A stretch of DNA of 64,000 nucleotides from Isoetes taiwanensis (Eukaryota; Streptophyta; Lycopodiopsida; Isoetales; Isoetaceae). Shown in pieces: positions 58,188 through 64,000 of the stretch (positions within the stretch are counted from its first letter, which is position 1; every line of letters begins with the position of its first letter). The position numbers were made by a program, and so were the translations under genes. The notes beneath the pieces are model-generated. The model made no database searches and was not told the origin of the DNA. It was given only the letters and a program-made list of their open reading frames with translations. The stretch is from positions 12,480,359-12,544,358 of the forward strand of contig JAJEKV010000010.1 in NCBI GenBank assembly GCA_021234155.1, written 5' to 3'.

Positions 58188-58614
58188 AACATTGTGCTTG
58201 GCTGGTCTAGGAACAAGTGTCCAAGTGTCTTGCTTTTCTAACATAGAATATTCATGAGTCATGGCATCCACCCACTGTTTGTGCTTGACAGCTTAGCTGA
58301 AATGTTGAGGATCTTGATGTTCAGCATATTTGGCCATGAGAGCATAGTTAAGAGTTTGACTAGGAGGCAAACCAGCAAGCCGAAGTGACCTCCGTGGAGG
58401 TGGAGCAGCAACTGAGCTGTCACGGAAAGGGAGAGCATATGCATTATCAAGATCACGGTCATCCGTGGCAGAGATAGCAAGGGGAGAATCATCCCCCTGA
58501 CCTACCAAAGGAATTCCAGCAAATTGATCATCGGGGAATTCAAATTCATCATCTGCTGTTGTACCAGTAATGGCCTGAGAGTGATGTGAGGTGTCAGAGC
58601 TAGATGCTTCGTGT

Positions 58615-59540
58615 TCAGAAGGTCCTAGCAGCAGTGGTGGAGATCCAAGAATTAGCATGTTCAAATAAGTCTTGAAGTAAAGCTTTGTGAAAAGAATATT
58701 TATCATCATCCGCTTGTGGATATTCTGCGTCCTCTATAAACTGAACACTTCTGGAAAGAAAAACCTTCTTTGTCTTAGGGTCATAAAGCCTCCAGCCTTT
58801 ATTGTTGAATGGATAACCAATGAAAATACATTTAAGTGCCCTGTCAGCGAGCTTCTCTTGTTGTTTTAGCTTTTCCATAGGGATAGCAGCATATGCAAGA
58901 CATCCAAAGACTTTAAGATTATCCACATTCGGTTTCTTGGCATAAAACGCTTCATACGGAGTTACAGATTGTAAGGCAACAGTAGGTGCTCACCAACTTG
59001 AAGAGCTTCTCCCCAAAATCTGAGATTCATATGTTTATGTGCAAGCATGGATCTCACGAGATTTTTTAGGGACCTGTGTTTTCTTTCGGCGACCCCATTT
59101 TGGGAGTGTGCATAAGGGACATTTAGCTGCCTGTGTATGCCATGATCATGACAAAAAGCATCAAATTCTGAATTAACTCATTGTCAATATGAAGAGCTTT
59201 AACTTTGGTAGCCATTTGAGGTTCTATAAATGTAATGAACTCTTTGAAATAGTGAAGTACCTGATTCTTGGTTTTGAGACAAAAGACCCATGTACACCTT
59301 GAGAAATTATCAACAAGTATAAAGAAATATGAAGCTCCTCCTAAGGATGTAGTCGGCATGTAACACAAATCTGAGTGTAAAAGCTCCAAGGGTTTTTGTG
59401 CACGGACTGTTGCATGATGAGGATATGGCGCATAGTCTGCGTGCCCAAGTGACATGCCTCACATTCAATTGCATGAGAACATAATTTTGGTATTCCATCA
59501 ACCATGGATAAACGTGAGAGTTCACCAAGTGCCTGACCAC
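58615..59540 (-). pseudogene. copia integrase, frame-broken
   Basis: Pre-integrase/zinc-finger words (ARYGHVGGQALGELS, near 59560-59510) precede the catalytic core, with ELLHSDLCYMPT (first Asp, about 59390), FFILVDNFSRCTWV, and KALHIDNE (second Asp, about 59190). In another frame YAHSQNGVAERKHR (Glu, about 59110-59070) completes the DDE set. NLKVFGCLAYAAIP and RALKCIFIGYP (58920-58810) are the usual copia sequences after the core. Frame changes lie near 59170, 58980 and 58640. Confidence 0.85.
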
Positions 59541-59652
59541 CTACGTGACCATACCGAGCATGCCATAAAGAATCCTTTCTGAATTTCTGCTGCTATATGA
59601 GCAGAAACAGGATGTAATGGATGAGCATCAACTGTGTAGAGCCCTGCTTTAT

Positions 59653-59982
59653 TCAGATGACCTTAAGTTGAGAAGGAGAAAGAAAGTCAAAGGGACTTTT
59701 CTCTCTCACATACATCTTCTTATCACCAAATATAATGGTTCGGCCTTGCAGATCAAATTGAGAGACTGAAAGTAAATTAGCAAGAAGATTTGGGAGATAG
59801 GTAACCTTTGGAATTTCCAAAATTCCAGCAGAGGAATGCAAATGTAATTCACCTTTACTAACAGATTGACATGAGTTACCATTGCCCAATGTAACTAGGA
59901 CTGAATTATCCTCTTGTTCATTGACTAGTGCAGCAGAATTCTCTGTGACATGAAGTGCCCCTTCATGCCACATGCATAACAT
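59653..59982 (-). pseudogene. copia protease / pre-integrase segment lacking the DSGA box
   Basis: The frame reads VLVTLGNGNSCQSV and VTYLPNLLANLLSVSQFDL, the stretch that normally follows the copia aspartic protease active site. The DSGAS-type catalytic box expected between the gag knuckle and VTLGNG is absent in all frames here. The knuckle itself loses its last Cys to a frame change near 59955. A deletion of roughly 100 bp would explain both. Confidence 0.7.
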
Positions 59983-60671
59983 GTAACAATAGATTTATCT
60001 CTTGGAATTTTAGCAGAAGATTTATATGTTTGTGATTTGCTTCTGTTGGCATCAGACATAGACATGGCCAAATTTAGTTGTGCCAAGTGAAGCTGAGTTT
60101 GTTGAATTTTGCTGGCTGTCTCCAGTTCTTCTTGCACCAAAAGATTTTGGATCTCATTAAAAGAGAAGAGAACTCCCTTTCGTGAGCAGGTTTTAACAGC
60201 TCCAATAATATTTTGAAACTTGTCACCAATACCTCTGAGTACAATAATGATGAGATCCTGCTCATTAATGTTGCCTCCTGCTCCAATAAGCTCTTGTTTG
60301 AGAGTTTTTAGTTTGGAAAGATAAGCAGTAACATTATCACAAGAATCAAGCCTCAGTTGCTCCATTTGCTGTTTAACTAGAGTGCTTATCAAGACTGTAA
60401 CAGTGCATGAGGCTTTGAGATATTCCCATGCTTCTTGAAAGGTTTTACAACCCTGAAGTTGTCTTCTAATATCTGGATCAACAAGGATTTTAAGATGATC
60501 TAATGCTTCTTCATCTTCTTCTGGTTGGGCTGCTGCATCCCAATCTTCTTTTAAAACTTTCTTCAACTTCAAAAGACACAGATAGATCACAAAGAATTCA
60601 CTCCATGTCTGGTAATTGGACCCATCCAGAATTGGATTAGTGCACAATTTGAACGGATCTATTCCTCCCAT
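59925..60671 (-). pseudogene. copia gag (UBN2-type) with truncated zinc knuckle
   Basis: The frame opens at ATG 60671 (MGGIDPFK). NPILDGSNYQTWSEFF is the conserved copia gag start, followed by TFQEAWEYLKASC, LVKQQMEQLRLD and IIIVLRGIGDKFQNII, the gag-polypeptide helices. The C-terminal knuckle begins CYACGMKGHF but ends out of frame (SQRILLH, stop). The role is capsid formation and RNA packaging. 248 codons, slightly short for the family. Confidence 0.85.
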
Positions 60672-61010
60672 GATGGAGAGTCAATACTGTGATAAAGAAT
60701 CCTCAAGATTTATAAGAAATCAAGCAGAAAATAGACAGACAATCTGAGCAGTAGTTACCCAACCCAAGAATTTGAATCAGTGTAAAGAACTGATGAGATT
60801 TCTCCCTCTGCTTAGAAAAACGTCCTATAAATCAGTCTTGTGAAAAACCTAGTGAAAATCTCCTCCAAGACTCGCCCGACTGAATCAAAAAAGGGATCAA
60901 TAGAATGGGGAAGCAAGGACGAATCAGATCTGGAAAATTTTTGCTGAGATTATAACACACGCACAAGATGGAGCAATGCGTCCTCCCTCTGCAATTTTCC
61001 CTTGTAGTCC

Positions 61011-61023
61011 GGCTCTGATATCA
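61011..61023 (-). promoter_or_regulatory. copia primer-binding site, tRNA-Met-like
   Basis: Directly after the 5' LTR in the element's sense the sequence is TGATATCAGAGCC, one base from the usual plant initiator-Met site TGGTATCAGAGC. It supports the LTR boundary at 61024. Confidence 0.85.
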
Positions 61024-61202
61024 TATTCGGATGTGAACCCTAAAAGGAACATGAGAGCCGCACGTAAACGGCACATGTATTGAGGTAAATGTGATAAAAA
61101 CGAAAAGGAGAAAGTGTGACCTATATAGTCACATTAGGTCATATATGACACGTCACATTAGGTCATATATGACACGTCATATAAAGTGTCATGTCTCTAA
61201 TA
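61024..61202 (-). repeat. copia 5' LTR
   Basis: Begins TATTCGGATGTGAACCC and ends CTCTAATA on the plus strand, followed by the TSD TATAC. It is very similar to 54782-54965, so insertion is fairly recent despite the broken coding regions. Confidence 0.92.
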
Positions 61203-61207
61203 TATAC

Positions 61208-62320
61208 ATTAGGCTACAAAATGCACATGACATGGAAAAAACAAAGAAGCAACACTCTCTTTTCATGTGCAGCACGTGTAACAGTATCCAATATTATAAA
61301 CATATCCACAAAGTCCACACTACTTTTACTGCATTTTTTCTCTGTTCTGAATGATCACTTGCTATTGCGGAGCCCTGTAAATCAGCTTCAGTATTCAAAA
61401 AAACTTTACTATTGTGTCTAATGATGACTGCCAACATACACCATTAACATCACATGCAAGAGTGCATGTTGCTAAAGAAATAGAAGATATAATCAAACTT
61501 AAGCCTGATCAGAAGAAGTTGTCTCATGATCAACCATGACAATTTTTGAAACTACATTCCTGCACATTGATTGAATTCCATGGTTGTTAGGTGTGTCTGA
61601 CCTGAATGGTTGTTAGGCATGATTTATGAGCATTAAAAACATTCAGTTGGCATCTAATTTGTTATTTCATTATCTGAGGCATTAATGGCCAAACAAAAGC
61701 TCATTCTCAAACAATCATGCAAAATCAACATAGTAAATACTTGCATTACTAAAACAAATGTTACAGGTGCTACTTCTCAGGATAATTTACCTGGTTGCAT
61801 GACTCAGGAGACATCTATTCTTCTGCTATATCCTTGGATTTGTCACAATCTATATTAGTTTAGAAGACAATGTGACTTGACTGCTATCAATCCCATATGC
61901 CTGCATTTACAACAATCAAGAAAGCTCCTGTGTTACAACCAAGACCCCAGCAGATGTCTTTTCTTTTAAAATAAATAACACCATGTTCTGAATGCAATCC
62001 AACATGGAAGACTCCCTGTACATTTGAAGAGGATAGATCCAACATAGAACACTACCTACATATTTGAAAAGGATAACTACATGCATGTTCTGTGAGGTTT
62101 TTGTGAAGGAGTTCTCCTGACAATAAAAGCATGCAACCATATAATCATGATTAAATTTGTAAATTACAGCTATCAAGATGAGGAGGGTCAAACTTCATAT
62201 ATTAAGGTCTGATCTAGATGCATCCAGAAGCTTGAATTCATTGCATTAAACATTCAAACTCTTACAAACAAAGCATGTAAATAATCTATGTACCTCTTGA
62301 TTAAACTTCAACCGTGCTTC
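61208..62320. other. intronic-looking host DNA
   Basis: AT-rich and without long frames. Possible small minus-strand exons exist near 61762-61800 (ending CATGCAACCAG before GTAAAT) and near 61850-61900, but phases could not be reconciled. It probably belongs to the gene whose later exons are at 54.1-54.8 kb. Confidence 0.35.
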
Positions 62321-62876
62321 ACTAATATTTACCGAAGCTCCAATGCCACAAACTTGTTTCGTTCATGCAACCTGTGAACAAGTTTAGAAGAAGAATTAAC
62401 GTTGAATGTCAAAAAATATAACTGCATGATCCCATAAACACCCTTAATGGTTCTCCATAACCTCCAACAGAGATTTCAAACTAAGAGCTTTGGCCCAGCG
62501 ATGCCGTAAATAAACTCTAAGAAAGCATGTGATTCATTCAATCTAGCACAAGTTGACAAACTGAAAATGCTGGAATGATGGACGAACCAGAGTGTGAAAC
62601 TGAAAATGCATCCCTAAATGCAAAAACAACGCTCTAATAGACTTGCCTTGGTATTAGCAGCTCTCTCTCCAATATATTTTTAAAGCTTCCATTGGAAGCA
62701 TTCTCCATTATCTGGTCCTGTGAATGAGGTGGCTATTCAAGAAAGGGAAATATGGAAAAAATCAAGCTGGAACCTAGAAGTTTTAGAATCTAGAAGTATT
62801 GAAATATCAGAGGCAGCCTATTCCACAATGAAAAGCTTAAGGCCCTTACCTTGAGCTTATAGCAAGATTCTGCCAT
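62321..62876 (-). CDS. start exons of an unrecognised host gene
   Basis: Exon 62876-62850 starts ATG (MAESCYKLK) and ends at a strong donor GTAAGG. Exon 62717-62647 follows in phase (DQIMENASNGSFKNILEREL) and uses a GC donor (GCAAGT). Exon 62516-62442 continues in phase (VYLRHRWAKALSLKSLLEVM), then meets TAA unless a shorter splice is used. An exon beginning at 62361 gives LHERNKFVALEL before GTAAAT. It is likely the 5' part of the gene that continues to 54.1 kb, with the copia in one of its introns. The protein is not recognised. Confidence 0.45.
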
Positions 62877-63615
62877 AGTCGAGCATTCAGATGCCTTGCC
62901 TCAAAGTGTTGCGAAATTCGCTATTCCTCAAAGAACCGATTTTTTTCAGGCTATAGTTCAGCCCTGAGAAGGAAAAAAGGAGGTTGAAAAAAATAGGCTA
63001 TGGTTATTGCTACCGAGGCCCAGCAGAATCGGAGACTCAAATATCATGGTGCCATTGGCCATGCTCTTGATCTCTCTGTAACTCAGCCGGGTCTGTGACC
63101 CAAGCTAGCTTTGGACACGCTTGAACATGCCCATTCCTCCCCTTTGAAACAGGACCATTTCTTCTGATAGAAAAGAAACATATCACTTCAAGCCAATCAA
63201 ATCCATGGAAGTCTGTCGTTTTGAAAAATCAAATCATCATAAGAGAAGCCAAATCATAGCCATCTCTGTAGACTAGACTGAACATAAAGAAATAAAATAG
63301 GTCAATTTAGATGACAGGATCACGCAATCCCAGTGATCCATTCAGAGAATAAACCTACGCTTTGTCTAAATATAAAATCAATTGGGATCTCTGATGTAGT
63401 AGCAAAAACAAGCACGTTGAAGGAAAAATTGAAGGATGGGAGGGTTGAAGGCAAAATTGGAGGATGGGATGACCATGTCTTATCAAAGGTAGAATAGCAA
63501 GCTTGCAGAGAAATAATTAATTATCCAGCAAATCTAGTGCCTACAATTAGCCACAAAGTCCTTGCCAGACGGACTGAACATTCATAGGCTTAGAATATAT
63601 ACAACAAACACATGA
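62877..63615. other. intergenic stretch between two minus-strand genes
   Basis: No open frame. It would contain the promoter of the gene starting at 62876 and any 3' UTR of the gene to the right. A duplicated word (GAAGGAAAAATTGAAGGATGGG, partly repeated as GGTTGAAGGCAAAATTGGAGG) lies near 63420-63465. No promoter element stands out. Confidence 0.35.
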
Positions 63616-64000
63616 TTAGAGACTAAAGATGGCATGTTCATAAACCTGAAACGTATGGGCGGACTCCTCCAAGACAGACTCCATACTTGTTTTAGACAAC
63701 GACAATCCCCTTCGAGGTGCATAATTTTTCCAAGGGTTCTTGTGTCCCAGTATCATATCCATTATCAAAATGCCTGCAATTGTCCCTTCAGTCATCCCTT
63801 GTCCACTATCGCTTATAAATGCAAGCCGAGAGGATATTAAAAGAGAAAATGACAATTTAAAGTTATATCTCACTTCAGAAGCTATTTACCAGTTACAATA
63901 CACTGTTCCCTACCAGACAAGGGTTCATAATCAATAAGGTGAACATTATCTGCAGGCTCAAAAACCTGCACCAATTTTTATCATATGGTTACTTGGAAAC
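63616..64000 (-). CDS. 3' exons of a probable FAD-dependent oxidoreductase (partial)
   Basis: Exon about 63965-63890 follows an acceptor (ATTGGTGCAG) and reads VFEPADNVHLIDYEPLSG up to IVT before a donor GTAAAT. The next exon (to 63616) reads DSGQGMTEGTIAGILIMDMI and LGHKNPWKNYAPRR. The EPAD...TGDSGQGMTxGTIAG...L(G)xxNPW..Y.P(S)R order is that of DAO-type FAD oxidoreductases, where the GT(I)AG loop closes the FAD site. The junction between the exons is one base off with the visible acceptor (ATAAG). The gene ends SL-stop at 63616 if unspliced. A C-terminal Rieske domain, present in some relatives, was not seen. The 5' part is beyond the window. Confidence 0.55.

Larger units (their letters stand above)
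55026..58271 (-). pseudogene. copia pol 3' half: reverse transcriptase and RNase H, interrupted
   Basis: RT begins near 58271 (DAMTHEYSMLEKQDTWTLV), is interrupted by the LINE insertion (58187-56386) and resumes with KWVYRTKF and HKARLVA. It continues with KSAFLNGDLEENIYMEQP and KSLYGLKQAPRCWH (about 56210-56070), then YVDDL near 55955. RNase H and the C-terminus (55613-55026) show FYTDADHAGTDYDYRRSTTG and the QLADGMTKPL end typical of plant copia. Stops and frame changes lie between 56280 and 55560. The enzyme copied element RNA; this copy is dead. Confidence 0.88.
54782..61202 (-). mobile_element. Ty1/copia retrotransposon with TATT...AATA LTR ends
   Basis: Flanked by the 5-bp duplication TATAC (54777-54781 and 61203-61207). 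The two LTRs are 54782-54965 (184 bp) and 61024-61202 (179 bp), beginning TATT and ending AATA instead of TG...CA. In the minus sense the 5' LTR is followed directly by a primer site, the polypurine tract precedes the 3' LTR, and gag-protease-integrase-RT-RNase H run from 60671 to 55026, the copia order. It contains a LINE fragment (56386-58187) with a nested MITE. Without these it would be about 4.6 kb. Confidence 0.93.

Overview
The window looks like a repeat-dense piece of a land-plant nuclear genome. The evidence is GT-AG introns of plant size, a chromodomain Ty3/gypsy element, a Ty1/copia element with an initiator-tRNA-Met-type primer site, LINE and SINE copies, MITEs, and differences between repeat copies that cluster at CAG/CTG (CHG) trinucleotides. 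I cannot name the species. Almost every long open frame belongs to a mobile element. Host genes appear only as short exon-like pieces at 20-24 kb and 53.9-64 kb.

Layout. 1-1.7 kb: decayed gag remnant. 2608-2941: a 334-bp unit repeated at 26830-27166. 5513-5883: MITE with 79-bp perfect inverted repeats. 5881-11493: copy 1 (truncated, frameshifted) of a large DNA-transposon-like unit. 11.5-20.3 kb: decayed material ending in a diverged LTR-like block. 20.3-23.9 kb: mostly noncoding with exon-like pieces. 23.9-25.7 kb: LINE-type element carrying an ORF1. 27229-about 36905: copy 2 of the transposon-like unit. 37291-47806: Ty3/gypsy chromovirus (minus strand) with 5-bp target duplications. 49286-49541: tRNA-derived SINE. 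50186-53434: LINE ORF2 with an (AAT)n tail. 54782-61202: Ty1/copia element containing a 5'-truncated LINE, which itself contains a 669-bp hAT-type MITE. 54.1-64 kb: host exons on the minus strand, including the end of a probable FAD-dependent oxidoreductase.

The most interesting object is the unit at 27.2-36.9 kb. On the plus strand it encodes a three-exon protein of about 776 residues with a Cys-rich region and a DDE-like RNase H core. On the minus strand, tail to tail, lies a long intron-rich gene encoding basic/coiled-coil, RING-finger, Ulp1 (C48) SUMO-protease and FCP1-like (HAD phosphatase) regions. The splice phase joins the Ulp1 and FCP1-like parts in frame. A truncated second copy at 5.9-11.5 kb shows the unit is repetitive. 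Together they suggest a transposon, or captured-gene cassette, pairing a transposase with a ubiquitin/SUMO/phosphatase fusion protein.

A caution covers the whole window. Differences between the two transposon copies and between the two gypsy LTRs pile up at CAG/CTG sites as small substitutions and indels, and many nonsense codons are TAG where CAG is expected. This may be methylation-linked decay or consensus error at methylated CHG sites. Individual frameshifts should be trusted only after checking reads.
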